From Mactra quadrangularis (Eukaryota; Mollusca; Bivalvia; Venerida; Mactridae), in the NCBI GenBank assembly GCA_025267735.1, contig CM046299.1, positions 40,873,733-40,937,732 on the forward strand: a DNA stretch of 64,000 nt, given 5' to 3'. Numbering within the stretch: the stretch's first letter is position 1; the number at the start of each line of letters is the position of its first letter. This document shows positions 1 to 11,400 of the stretch, piece by piece. The position numbers were made by a program, and so were the translations under genes. The notes beneath the pieces were generated by a model, which made no database searches, was not told the DNA's origin, and saw nothing but the letters and a program-made list of their open reading frames with translations.

Positions 1-125
1 TCAATTGTTTTTATTTGTATTATTTCTATTTGTATGATTTGTTTGAATTGTATAATTTGCTTAATATATATATTTGCATATGTAACAACAATGGACATTA
101 CGACAAGTAAATACATGTAAATGCA

Positions 126-165
126 TGTTCTGTTCTGTTCTGTTATGCTCTGTTCTGTTCTATTC
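126..165. repeat. CTGTT pentamer microsatellite
   Basis: About eight imperfect tandem copies of TTCTG lie in the intron upstream of the first visible exon. Confidence 0.8.
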
Positions 166-221
166 TTAATAATATTAACAAACCGCTCTTTATTATGATC
201 CATTCTCTTTCTCCATTTCAG

Positions 222-3200
222 ACAAATCACATTTAATGCACGTTACAAGAGAGAACCTATCTATCACAATACTTGGTGGGGTAACAGCGTCGAATGGATT
301 TACAAGTAAGTTCTTCTTGTAAATTTTTATTTTAAAGTCTTTCAGATTTGACCTGAAATTTCTATCTGAACCTTTGCCTTCTTACTTCGCACTAGTAGCT
401 GACAAGGTACTATTGTTTAACGTTTGAATTTCTTACCCCTATATTCTCTTATGTACATGTATATGGCGGGTTTGAACCCGGTCGCGGTAGGTCATAGCCT
501 ATACATGAGTTGTTGGCCTCGTGGTAGGGTAAGTTAGTACTGGTGATAGAAAAGTGTCCAAGAAACCTATAGTATGAAGAGCTGGTCGTCGTATATATAA
601 CATTAATATTGAATACGACGTTAAAAAACAACAACAACAAAACATGTATATGGGGTTCAAATTCGTGTGGGACTAGTGTGTAGGGCTATAGTTTCACATC
701 TTTGAATTTCTTAAGATACACTCCCTCATATAGGAGGGAACCAGAATCGTTGTGGACTTTCGTGCGTATAGTTTAACATAGTTGAATTTCGTACCTCTAC
801 ACTCCCGTGTATATGTGGGAGTCAGACCTGCCAGAGACACGTGTGGGACATCATCTAAACATATTTGAAAGTTTTATCAAACATATCAGCTGGTATTCAG
901 TTAGGGCTGTCACGATACGCCAGAAGCGTATCACAGTATATTGCCATGTGCTTAAACCGTATTGCGATACATACCACGGTATATTTCTTTGCAAACCAAA
1001 GACACGGCTGCATAATACTGTCTTAAAGAACTTATTCAACTGTTCAGTATTGAAGTATGTTTATGATTTTGTAGGGAAAGTGCCTGTAGCAGACAGGACT
1101 GAAAAAACTGGGCCTCTTAGAGTAATGAGAACATAACGAACGGGCCCAAATTCTTTGAACTTAAGCTTTAATCGAATGAGCCACGGAATACTGACATTTC
1201 GCTACTTTCATTTGGCGAAGGGAAATTTTTTTTCAATGAAAATAAAAAAAATATCACTAAATACCGGTACGTTAAATTCGTACCGCGATACATATTGCCG
1301 CAGCTGCATATTGTAATATACCGGTATATCGTGACAGCCCTATATTCAGTTGTACATTTGTCATTGAACAAATTTGTCATCAAAATAACTCTAAGCCAAT
1401 TTAGTGCACTCATTCGATGGTAGTTACTTGCATTTTTGTCGTAGAGCAACAGTGATAAAACGTGCCTATCAAAATGCTAATGTAAAGTATTTTATTTTAT
1501 GGTCCAATTTGTCTTTACCTTTGAAGATGGCTCCAAAAGGCTAAATGACATTTATCATTGTCTAAACCGAAACTATTTATAAATAAATATTCATACTTTA
1601 ATTGTTGATTTAAGGTAGGGGATTTTGGTGCATATAACTGACTCATGAAACAATCAAACCAACAACATTAAAATTATACATGCACAATGTAATTGTATAC
1701 TGCTGAGAGTTATATGAAAACTACTGCTGAAAAATTAATCTTTCAGCCTGCAGCGACATCAGTAAGACTGATCTTACTGCTGTTCTGGCTGTAACTGCTT
1801 ACTTTTTAGACTCCCGGTGATTTCACCGAAAGGCTTAAGTTATACCACAAATTGAAAACTATCGACGAAAATGCCTGACCAGCTTAACCTGCGGAGTGAT
1901 AAATGTGTCTCTTATATACTACGCAGTCAATTTGTAGGCCATAAAAGCAGTTCCGTGATCTGAATCGTCTGTTTCAGTAATCATTTAGAATGGATTTGAT
2001 AGGTTTTAATGTGCACGAAAGTCTTTCTGTATTTCAATACTTTGATTTGTTCATGATCTTATCAAAGATAAGCTTGGGATAATTGTCCATGAAATCGTTT
2101 ATTTGTACTTTCCATGTCTGTCAAAGTGTCATTATCATGCATATACATTTAGTAAATAAATGAAGTTTTGTTTTCAGCGTTGTGAACCAATAAAAGTCGT
2201 TTTGTTCAATTTTCTTTCTTTGTTAGACATTCAATAAAGTTTCATAAAAAATATATTATTGACTTCCTGTTTCAGAACTGTGTATGAACCGGAAGTTCGT
2301 TTTGTTGACTTGATGGGTCCAATACCGACTCATCGCTATGTTTGATCAGTTTTAAACTCACAACTATTTATTAACATATAGGTAAACTGACATTTAGTAG
2401 TGCGCTGAATAGCATTGGTTGCCATGGTTACAGATTTCTATGTTGCTATGGTTACATGTGTAGCCTCTTTGTAGTGGTTGCCATGGTTACATAATTATAA
2501 CCTCGTTTTTGTGGTTGCCATGGTAATAGAATTTTAGCACCATTGTCAAGTTTGTTATGGTTACACAATTCTATTGTCATTGTTTTGGTTGCCATAGTTA
2601 CAGAATTTCAGCCACCTTGTTTTAGCTGCCATGGTTACAGAATTTTAGAGTCAATCATACAACTAATACAAACAGAACTTAATTCATTAACATTATCAAT
2701 GTATTAAAAGTTGGTATAGGTACATGAACATGTATTTGTAGTTATTTTCAGGTTAGACAACTTACAAAATAATTTTATTGTCATGATAAACAGTAAAAGA
2801 CACACAACTTCAATTCCTGGCTTGTCAGATTATACCCTTCCAACAGGAAAATCGGTATCCAAGAAAACGCACTCAAATACGTTGAAATTACAAGTTCGTC
2901 AGTACAATTGCTTACAATTTACACAATTGCCCTAATTGATTCTTTCTCAATAGACAAAAAATATGTCGGCTTCTTGCATATGGATAGGCAAGTACTTGTG
3001 AAAGGAAAGTGTTGAAGAAATCTAGTTGGGCCAGCTCATCACCATACATAACCTAATGTTGTAAAATGTTCTTTTCATTTTTTTATATAACTTTATGTTG
3101 GTTTTGGCTAGGATCATGGCATTCTTGTACCTTGAGGTTATCAAGATTCTCTATCTAACAAGACTCTGGGTACGAGAATGGGATCATGGGTGTAACTGTA

Positions 3201-5062
3201 TTAATACAAAACGTCGTTTTAATCGGAAGGGGTTACTTTATGTTTAGAAATAGACATGGTGTTTTTACTATGTACATACCATTTTACTGTAAAAAGAAAG
3301 ATTAGTTTATATGGGTTGGCAAAAAATTAATTTGGTTTTAGATGAATTAGATGTAACATAATATAACATTTCAGGGCCGGATCCAGGATTTTTTTCTAGG
3401 GGGGGGGGGTCAGAACTTTTCTAGGGGGGGTCCGAATTTTTCTAGGGGGGTGTCCAAACCTCGAACCGAAACCACATTATACACATTTTGCAGAAAAATG
3501 CAACATATTTATTATTAAAACTACATAACCATTAAATCTATGTTAAGCACCGAGAAAAATTGCTTCCTACTACTTAAAAATGACTTACAAGCAAGAAATA
3601 CATTAATGGACCTCCTGACCCCCCCCCCCGGCTGGATCCGCCCATGCATTTTCAATCTGTTTTTTTTAATTATTGCTTAACAATAATGAATTTCTTAAAT
3701 TTCATCTTAATTCTATCTTAACACCACTTAATAGTTCACAAACAAGTTAACACAACTCATTTACTTAATACCGAATCTACTTGTTAAAAAACCTAAATTG
3801 TACATTTATTAACTTCCTGCATTGACTTTGTCACATGTTCGAGCCAACCTACTGACTTCAACCCTAGTTGCTAGGGGTTGAATTTCTATTACTGAACACA
3901 TTCTTGAATACCTTTGCAAATCTGGAATTTTAATTCTTATTTGAAATACAATGGTATCGTTGCACTTGCATTCTAATATGATTCTAGTTATTAAAACTGT
4001 AAATTTTTAGCTGTCAATTGTCTTTACATAATTCAACTCTCATACTATATTCATAGGCTGATCCAGTGGGGGGGAGTGGGGGAGGACCCCCCATAGAATA
4101 TGGAAAATGTACTTGTCCATTAGTGTATTTCTTGACTAAGTCATTTTTAAGTATCACATAGCAATTTTTCTTGGTGATTAATATAGATTTAAAGGTTGTT
4201 ATTAATCTATAGCTTTTTTCTGCAAAATGTGTATTATGTGGTTATGGTTCAAAAGGAAAATCGGCCCCCCCCCCCCCCCCTAGAAAAGTTCGGACCCCCC
4301 TAGAAAAGTTTGGACCCCCTAGAATAAAACCCTGGATCCGCCCCTGATATTGCTAACATTCAATTACTCATTGTGTTTTCAATGAAACATAATATAACAA
4401 CTAATTCCAATTTCTAATTTATTTCTATTAGCTTCTAATTTTGTTCTTATTTCTAACTTTTCTCTAATTTCTCACTCCCATTGATTGTGTATTAAAACTT
4501 ATATCTTTAATAAAACTTCTATCTTTAATAAAACTCGTATCTAAAAAAACTTACATCTTTTATAAAACTTATATCGTTAATCAAACTTATATCTTTAATC
4601 AAACTTATATCTTTAATCAAACTTATATCTTTAACTATTTGTAACAATTTAACTCGATTTCATTGAAGTCTTGCTTGTAAAGAAACAAGCCAACGTATAA
4701 GATAATATAACACTACAATAATCACTAGTCTCATACAGTAATTTGTAGGGGTGGGAAGAGAATGATTGATTCATTAATGGTGTATGAAATACATTTCATT
4801 ACATGCGAAGTGAACTACCTTGTGTTTAACAATGGTCAATATATCAAGTTGATTTAAAACAAGTTATCGCATAGTGATTTCGTCAATTTATAATAAACCT
4901 ACCAGTACCTGTATGAGACTTCTGATGGTGGTTATCTTAACATACTTGAATATTCATCATATCATTTAAACTGGTATATTTATTTATTTCAGGACGGTAT
5001 ACGATCCAGAAGTTAAAATTGTTGACTTACATGGCTGGAGAGGTTCCAACTGGTACGGATAA
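222..5062 (+). CDS. 3' part of an unrecognised gene with two alternative terminal exons
   Basis: Three exons are visible. Exon 222-305 (84 nt) has a pyrimidine-rich acceptor and a GTAAG donor, and reads 27 codons plus AA in phase, including the motif HNTWWGNSVEWIY. It can splice to 2276-2345 or to 4993-5062. Both are 70 nt, accept phase 2, complete a Lys codon and read TVY(E/D)PEV(R/K)(F/I)VDL, then diverge to stop codons. The 5' part of the gene lies before the window. The product is not recognised; the aromatic-rich peptide has no signal or membrane segment in the part visible. Reality is supported by exact phase agreement and by amino-acid-conserving divergence of the two ends. Exon limits are firm; the function is unknown. 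Confidence 0.72.
464..640 (+). repeat. tRNA-derived SINE fragment, family 3
   Basis: This segment is the same family as the antisense copy at 33036-33268. Both contain the blocks GGTCGCGGTAGGTCATA, GCCTCGTGGTAGGGTAAG and GAATACGACGTTAAAAA. This copy has lost most of its tRNA-like head. Confidence 0.7.
902..1342. mobile_element. hAT-type MITE with intact 8-bp target duplication
   Basis: The element starts TAGGGCTGTCACGATA and ends with its exact reverse complement. It is flanked on both sides by TATTCAGT (894-901 and 1343-1350). An 8-bp duplication and short terminal inverted repeats are characteristic of the hAT superfamily. At 441 bp it has no transposase. The intact duplication argues for fairly recent insertion. 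Confidence 0.88.
2276..2345 (+). CDS. Alternative terminal exon A
   Basis: The acceptor TTTCAG precedes 1 nt plus 22 codons and a TGA. The encoded end begins TVYEPEVRFVDLMG and finishes PIPTHRYV. It is the proximal of two duplicated last exons. Because it contains a stop and no obvious donor, using it would exclude exon B. No AATAAA was noticed just after the stop. The following 300 bp, presumably its 3' UTR, holds the GTTGCCATGGTTAC-type repeat. Confidence 0.68.
2401..2645. repeat. Minisatellite of about 37 bp with X-box-like core
   Basis: Seven cores related to GTTGCCATGGTTAC occur near 2418, 2442, 2477, 2514, 2552, 2588 and 2626. Spacing is about 36-38 bp except for the first pair. The block starts about 55 bp after the stop of terminal exon A, so it lies in that isoform's 3' UTR or in the intron before exon B. 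Confidence 0.75.
3374..3643. mobile_element. MITE with GGCGGATCCAG-like ends, copy 1
   Basis: The ends read GGCCGGATCCAGG and its inverse CTGGATCCGCCC. G-runs near one end and C-runs near the other lie just inside the termini. The family recurs at 4054-4345, 38519-38782, 39751-39845 (truncated) and 56359-56626. The superfamily is not resolved. Confidence 0.7.
4054..4345. mobile_element. MITE with GGCGGATCCAG-like ends, copy 2
   Basis: Ends AGGCTGATCCAG and CTGGATCCGCCCCT bracket the same inner blocks as copy 1, in the opposite orientation. It includes a C-run of about 20 at 4264. Confidence 0.68.
4495..4640. repeat. 18-bp tandem repeat
   Basis: Seven or eight copies of a unit close to ACTTATATCTTTAATCAA. 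The 3' copies are most alike and the 5' ones degenerate. Confidence 0.8.
4993..5062 (+). CDS. Alternative terminal exon B
   Basis: The acceptor TTATTTCAG precedes 1 nt plus 22 codons and a TAA. The encoded end begins TVYDPEVKIVDLHG and finishes WRGSNWYG. It matches exon A in length, phase and the first half of its peptide, so the two arose by exon duplication. The last nine residues are unrelated between the copies. Confidence 0.7.
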
Positions 5063-5374
5063 ATAGTTTAAAAGACTAAAAATTCTATATATAGACAAAT
5101 TTTAATCCAATGGTTGAGTACATGTGATAGACAATTCAATGATATTTCCGCAGATGAACTATTCTTATAAAATAGTTTTGATTTGCGATGAATATTGTGT
5201 ATACCTCTTGTATGGTGAATGGAATAATGTTATATAATTATTGTATATTTATCATTAGGTTTATATCAGAGACTTTGATGTCCCTGAGCTGTATTTAAAT
5301 TCGAGGAACATTTTGTTTTTGTATGTTCTTTAATAGTGTGGCAATTTTGAAATTGGTCAAGTGCACTATATAAT

Positions 5375-5782
5375 CAGGACTGTCACGATAAGCCAATAGC
5401 TTCCGCGATATATTGCAATACGCAGTCATCGTATCGCGATATGTACCACGATATATTGTGGGCTTTTAGATTCATTGCTCCTTCACTGTATTTAACAGAA
5501 AAATTGCAAATCTTATAGGCACTTACTGATAGAATCTAGCCTCCTTTAGAATTTATGGTCATTTAGGACTGAGATGCGCCCCAATCGGTTAAATTCTTGC
5601 AATTTCCGGTTAGATGGAATGTACAATGGAAAAACTTACGTTTCGCTACTGTTATTTTGCAAAGTGAAGAATTTTCCGATGAAATAAAAAATATCGCCAA
5701 ATACGGGTACATTAAAATCGTACCACAGTATGTATTGCTGCAGCTGCGTATTGCAATATACCGGTATATCGTGACAGGCCTA
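5375..5782. mobile_element. hAT-type MITE, older copy
   Basis: The ends CAGGACTGTCACGATA and TATCGTGACAGGCCTA are decayed versions of the element at 902-1342. They share the inner block ATATACCGGTATATCGTGACA. The flanks TATATAAT and GATATAAT fit a 7-of-8 target duplication, which suggests greater age. Confidence 0.75.
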
Positions 5783-6474
5783 GATATAATAAACTAGTAC
5801 AAAATAGAAATAAAAGCAGGTAAAAAGTTTCGTACAACATGTATACTTGAAGCAGAGCTGGACATTTATATTTTACTATACATGTATTTTGGTTACTGAA
5901 TTGGTCAACTTGAGTCAAAAAGTCTCGCCCAAGCCCAAACTTAGGTTATCATATAGGATATTCAGAGGAATCTAAGAGTCAAGCCTTGTACCCCTACTTG
6001 TGAATGACATGTACATGTAGTGTACAAAGACAATATTGTGACTGTTACTTATAAACAGAAGTCAATATAATACCAAAAATCAAGCCACATTTACAACATT
6101 AATCGATCTTTATAAACCATCCAATCTGCTTGTTTTTACAAAGACAAACATAAATTTAAGTTCTGTTTATCAAACATGTTGTAACAGCTCTCTTAATGAA
6201 CAGCAGCCAGGTTATGGCCATGAAAAAACGAACAATTCATGGTTTGTTGATGAAATGTTGTGTGAAAAGTTTGGTCTAGTTTCATATTGAGACAGATTAT
6301 GTTCATTGTATCAATTTTCTGATTTCAATATATTTTTTAATGTTTTTTGTTAAATGATAAGCTCTTTGGACTATTTAATGAATTATTTAACTTATATAAT
6401 TTAAGTACTATTTTGTTTTGAAATGTTGTAAAAAAACATAATAAAAATTACAAAATCTGAAGAGTTTTTTTAAC

Positions 6475-6517
6475 CAAGGACCCTATATAACATAATTATG
6501 TATATATAGGGTCCTTG
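6475..6517. repeat. 43-nt near-perfect palindrome
   Basis: A 15-bp perfect inverted repeat beginning CAAGGACCC encloses a 13-nt centre that is itself nearly palindromic (ACATAATTATGT). It lies in intergenic DNA with no recognised gene nearby. Confidence 0.8.
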
Positions 6518-7284
6518 TTTTAACTTAACAACCTTCAGTGTATGTTATGGTTAATAAAGATATCTAACATACATGTAAACACACTGACAATTTACGTCTC
6601 CTAGTTATATAAGTCAACATATTATGACCAGAAATGTCCAAATTTAAGGAATAAGCCTATTTCATGAGTTTTAAATTTGGAATATATGACAACCGTGAAA
6701 CACGATTCCCAATGAATGCTTTAAAGGTTAAAAACTGTTGATACACACAATGGCTGTTTAGTATTTACATTTTACAACTGTAATAACAAAACTGTTGTTT
6801 TACCTAGCCCGACAGTTATTTCCTTTTGTAAAATCTAAATGAAAGTAAATTTTCAGGAGGACACAGTGAACCACTTGTTTTGTTAATGACAAACAATATG
6901 AGAAGGAAATTACCCCACCCACGTATGTCTTATATACATGTATTGTTGTATAGACAAAATCTGTTACGTTTTTCAGAAAATAAAAAGTATTTGAACATGT
7001 ATATTTTAGTGTGTTATGTTTTGTTTTCTCATTTTTTCTCTCATCAAATTTTAACCGTGTTAATCAGTACTATATAAAAGTTATTATGAGTTTATGTACA
7101 GCAGATGACTTGCATAGGCCCCTATATATAGACCATCTTTCCTGGACATTTTTACCAGTACATGTATTAACTTACCCTCTAAGAAAGAAAATTGCAAATA
7201 AATATCATTTTTCACTGGCTGTGGTCAGGAGTCAAACCTTGGACATTAGCTGTTTGCATTTAGTTTTCGAGGTCAAATTCTAAC

Positions 7285-7600
7285 AAGAAAGGCAACGTGG
7301 AAACCACATAAAAGCCAGATTTAAAAACTTAATGTGAAAATTACAAAGGGAAATAATCCATAATAAAGGCAGGTAGAGTTGTGGTTACTTTCTAATTCTG
7401 TTCAACACATGGTATGTTATGTTGTATGAAGTTTCAAAAAGATCTGACAATAAATGGCAAAATATATATGGTAAAGAAACAACTTTAACACAATTGTTAA
7501 CGACATCAGACGCCCGTCCGCCAAACTGCCTGCCCACCTGTGTTTGCCAAACTATTAACCGATTTTTTTCGTTAAAAATTCGGCTAAAAATGTGTGGCAT
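7285..7600. repeat. Dispersed repeat family R, copy 1
   Basis: It contains AAAGGGAAATAATCCATAA, GGCAGGTAGAGTTGTGGTTA and TTCGTTAAAAATTCGGCTAA. Other copies lie at about 8168-8385, 16399-16965 (interrupted), 18176-18475 and 24302-24550. No coding capacity was found. Confidence 0.75.
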
Positions 7601-8167
7601 CACAATTCAGGGCTACAGAAAATTGGAGGAAAAGGATGCAAGTATAACGACAGTTACTTCTACTTCAAGAACCATCGAAATTAGGGGACTTAATAGCAGA
7701 CGGAACTTAATACAGGGACCTTTTTCTTATCAAACAAAGCATTTCAAACATAAAAATCATCAAAACTTGCACATATTTGCAGTTATTAAGGTGGTCAATG
7801 TAGAGGAACTTCACAGTTATTTATTAATAAAAATAAACACCAGAAATATTTCTCATTAACCAACAATTTAATTAATCAAAACAGACCATATGATAACAAT
7901 TAAATAGACATAAACATTTATCTAAGCAGCCAAATTTCACAATTAATATGATTAATAAACAAATAAAGCCACATAAAAATGACATGATACTGTCTTCAAA
8001 CATTTCCTTGACCCCTGGTTGACCTTTTATCGTTTTCTGCTTCAATGTTTACAAGATGTTTTAACACAGTCCAGTAAAACTTAAAGGTCAAATATTGTGT
8101 ACAAAGTTCATAGAGTCAATTATCTTCTAATCAGAGTGAAAATTTATTTACCATCTCAACACTTTCT

Positions 8168-8385
8168 CATTAGAGCCGAATTTAAAAACTTTAACGCAAA
8201 AATTACAAAGGTAAATCCACAATAATCCACAATAAAGGCAGGTAGAGTTGTGGTTACTGTCTAATTCTGTTCATCGCAAGGTATGTTATAATTGTATGAA
8301 GTTTTATAAAGATCTGAAATAAATGGCAGAAATATATGGAAAAGAAAAACTTTAACACAATTGTTAACGACACTGGACGCCCCAC
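8168..8385. repeat. Dispersed repeat family R, copy 2
   Basis: It shares the GGCAGGTAGAGTTGTGGTTA block and flanking sequence with copy 1, in the same orientation. It lies just past the 3' end of ASCC2. Confidence 0.72.
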
Positions 8386-8461
8386 ATTTTATCATTTTTA
8401 TAAAACATAGACAAGAGGACATGCATAGTTCACCAAATAATTTAAGTAAGAACTTTCTACA

Positions 8462-8467
8462 TTTAAT
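8462..8467 (-). promoter_or_regulatory. Candidate poly(A) signal of ASCC2
   Basis: ATTAAA on the minus strand lies about 30 nt after the TGA. It is the nearest signal-like hexamer, so the 3' UTR may be very short. Confidence 0.35.
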
Positions 8468-8496
8468 GCACCAAGAATTAATATTTCATCACCACA

Positions 8497-11400
8497 TCAA
8501 ACTTTTCTCTTCCTATCTGCAGCAGCCCTTTTAAAGTCCCCTTTATGTTGAGTCTTCCAACGCCTATTTTTGACAACTTCAGCACTCTGACCTTGACCTT
8601 TGGGTCCACCTTTGACATCGTAAGATTTTTTAGGTTGACCTTGACCTTGAGCTGGTTTTGCCCTTTGAGCTTTCCATTTTGCTCTATCCTCAGCAGCTTG
8701 ACGTATCACTGCAGGGTCGACTAAAAAATGATCAGGATTTTTAGGAGTCTCTTCATCAGATTCCTGAAATAGCAAATATTTATTAATTAACGAAAAGTTA
8801 AAGAGCAGTTTTTCAGCCCCAGGCAAACATCCCACAATCAAATTGTGACAGGAATATGACTTACTACAAAATATAATTACAAAAGCATGCCAGATATAAC
8901 GATTAATAATAATTTAACAAACCTAAAACTTTTCATCTAGCCGTATGATCACAAAAAGTATGTAAGCATTTTTAATCTAACCTTAGAACTATTACATTTT
9001 GTCTGAAATGGCAATTCAGACACAACTTACAATTATTTATGTCCAAACATACTGCCACTTCGCCAAATTTGTAAAATAAGAAAATCCAATGATTCTAGGC
9101 TCAAAAATACATTTAATCAATATAATGATAAAAATCACTTATTTTCAAAATGACCTACATTTCCTTACTTTCAGTGAAAATCAACAATTTTGATAGAAAT
9201 GTTCAATGGCAGCACCCATGATTATCTGAGAAAAGTGTGAGAAGATCACCAACAATGATAGCGAAAATGTTCCGCATGCAGAGTTAAAATAGAAAATAAT
9301 TCCATAAAGAGCTCAACAACAAACCTCTTCATCTTGATTTGCTCCATTATCATTATTACTCCTTCCTCCTCCCACTACCCTTGGAACAGTAAATGGCCTG
9401 AAATCATATTGATATAATGTTTGAGTATTTGGTCTGAAATCATATTGATATAATGTTTGAGTAAATGGTCTGAAATCATATTGATATAATGTTTGAGTAA
9501 ATGGTCTGAAATCATATAAATATAATGTTTGAGTAAATGGTCTGAAATCATATTGATATAATGTTTGAGTATATGGTCTGAAATCATATTGATATAATGT
9601 TTGAGTAAATGGCCTGAAATCATATTGATATAATGTTTGAGTAAATGGTCTGAAATCATATTGATATAATGTTTGAGTAAATGGTCTAAAATTATATAAA
9701 TATTATGTTACAGTAAATGGTCTAAAATTATATAAATATTATGTCACAGTAAATGGTCTGAAATCATATATATATTAGGTTACAGTAAATGGTCTGAAAT
9801 TATATATATGTTACAGTAAATAGTTTGCAGAGGTTCAATTCAGTTAAAATAACACCTAAGGGAAATATAAAAAGCTGTAGCTGAACAGAGAAATTGTTCA
9901 GCAGAGGGCGGCTCTGCAAAGGTTATACAGTATACTTATTGAAAATATAGTAAATAGACGACAATCAAAACATTTTTAAACTATAATACATGTATTTGCC
10001 CTTTTTTCCTTATATTTAATCAGTTTCATCTCATCTAGATGGGATGCAGTAGCACAGAACAGTACTGGACCAGGACAAAATAAAGCTGGCTGTCCATTGC
10101 ACAAGTTATATTAAAATTGTTGTTGAGCCATGTTGTTTCAAAATCAAGATAAAATAAAACAGTATACCCCCCTCTTCTTCGAAGTGGGGGTATAATAAGT
10201 TAGAACTAACTAAACTAGATAAATAAAGTTATGCTTTCACATATTAATTAAGCAAGAGTTGTCAGCCAACATGTCAGTGAGGTTTATAAACATAATATAC
10301 ACCATTAATTTATAACACATACATTTTGTATGAAGAATATCATGATCTTAAATAACCATGACAACACATACACTGCCCTCCAAAAGTTCCTTCACACATT
10401 CACAATTTACATTGTGCTACATAAAATTTTAAAGTTGTTTGTTTGTTTGGGTTTTACCGCGCACCAACACAGAAAGGTCATATCGCGCTGGTTTTAAAGT
10501 TGTAAAAGCAGTTTATTATAAAATTATTTCAATTTGATTTTTCTAATCAGTACATCTTTCAAATGAATATGAAATAATTAAAACTATCTCAAACTTGATA
10601 GTGGTTCATTGAGATACATTGATCATAGTTTCGGAGGCTGATCGATAACTTTAGCTGCAACTCAAAAAATAAAATGTACCAATAGAAATTTTATTTCCAT
10701 TGCATGAATACTGAATGGAATAAACAATGACATAACAAGTAAATCTGTGAGCTAATGCTCACTAGTGATACCCCCGCAAAAATCTAAAAATATGCGACAA
10801 ACAGGAAGTAGATGAGCAAGGAGCATGAAATCGCTTTACACCACATGGGACTATGGGATGAAGCAATATGCAAAGTATTAGGCTGCTGCATGTTATAGTT
10901 GCTGAGAAAACTGTGACGGAAATTTTGTAACGGACGGATGGACGGACGGACAAGGGTAAAACAGTATACCCCCCTCTTCTTCAAAGCGGGGGTATAATAA
11001 TTCTTCAAATGTGGACATAGAAATTGTAGCAATATAATTAATTGTACTGCGAAGAAACTTTTGGACGGCAATGTAGTATGACATTATGTAGACAGTTGTA
11101 TTTTATATTTCTATAAATCAGGAAGTTTACTAGCACATTATCATATAATGAATCTAGTTGTTATACTATGTAAGTTAATTCAACATTAACCTAAGTCAGG
11201 CTTCCATTAACAATACTTGTAACATTTTAGACCACCCTTTTACAATAAAGTATTGTTATTTCTAATTTAGGCCATGCCATATCGGAATTTTGTTAAGTGT
11301 CCGCGTGCGCGTAGGTTTTAGAGTCCTCAATCAAAATAAAAAACAAAATGTAGGTAAAATTTTCTCAAATAATTCCAATGTTCCGGGATTCGATACGACA

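Larger units (their letters stand above)
5800..8460. other. Convergent intergenic region
   Basis: This lies between the plus-strand gene ending at 5062 and ASCC2 ending at 8497. Apart from the palindrome at 6475 and two copies of a dispersed repeat (about 7285-7600 and 8168-8385), I see only AT-rich DNA. Open frames here are short and have no splice context. Confidence 0.6.

Noticed and set aside
7419..7859. 146-codon plus-strand frame
   Set aside because: It overlaps repeat family R and has no coding character or conserved counterpart in other R copies.
9375..9659. Minus-strand frame with repeated MISDHLLKHYIN
   Set aside because: It is the 36-bp repeat read in a frame different from ASCC2 exon 15 and has no splice support. 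The exon-compatible frame is the one discussed.
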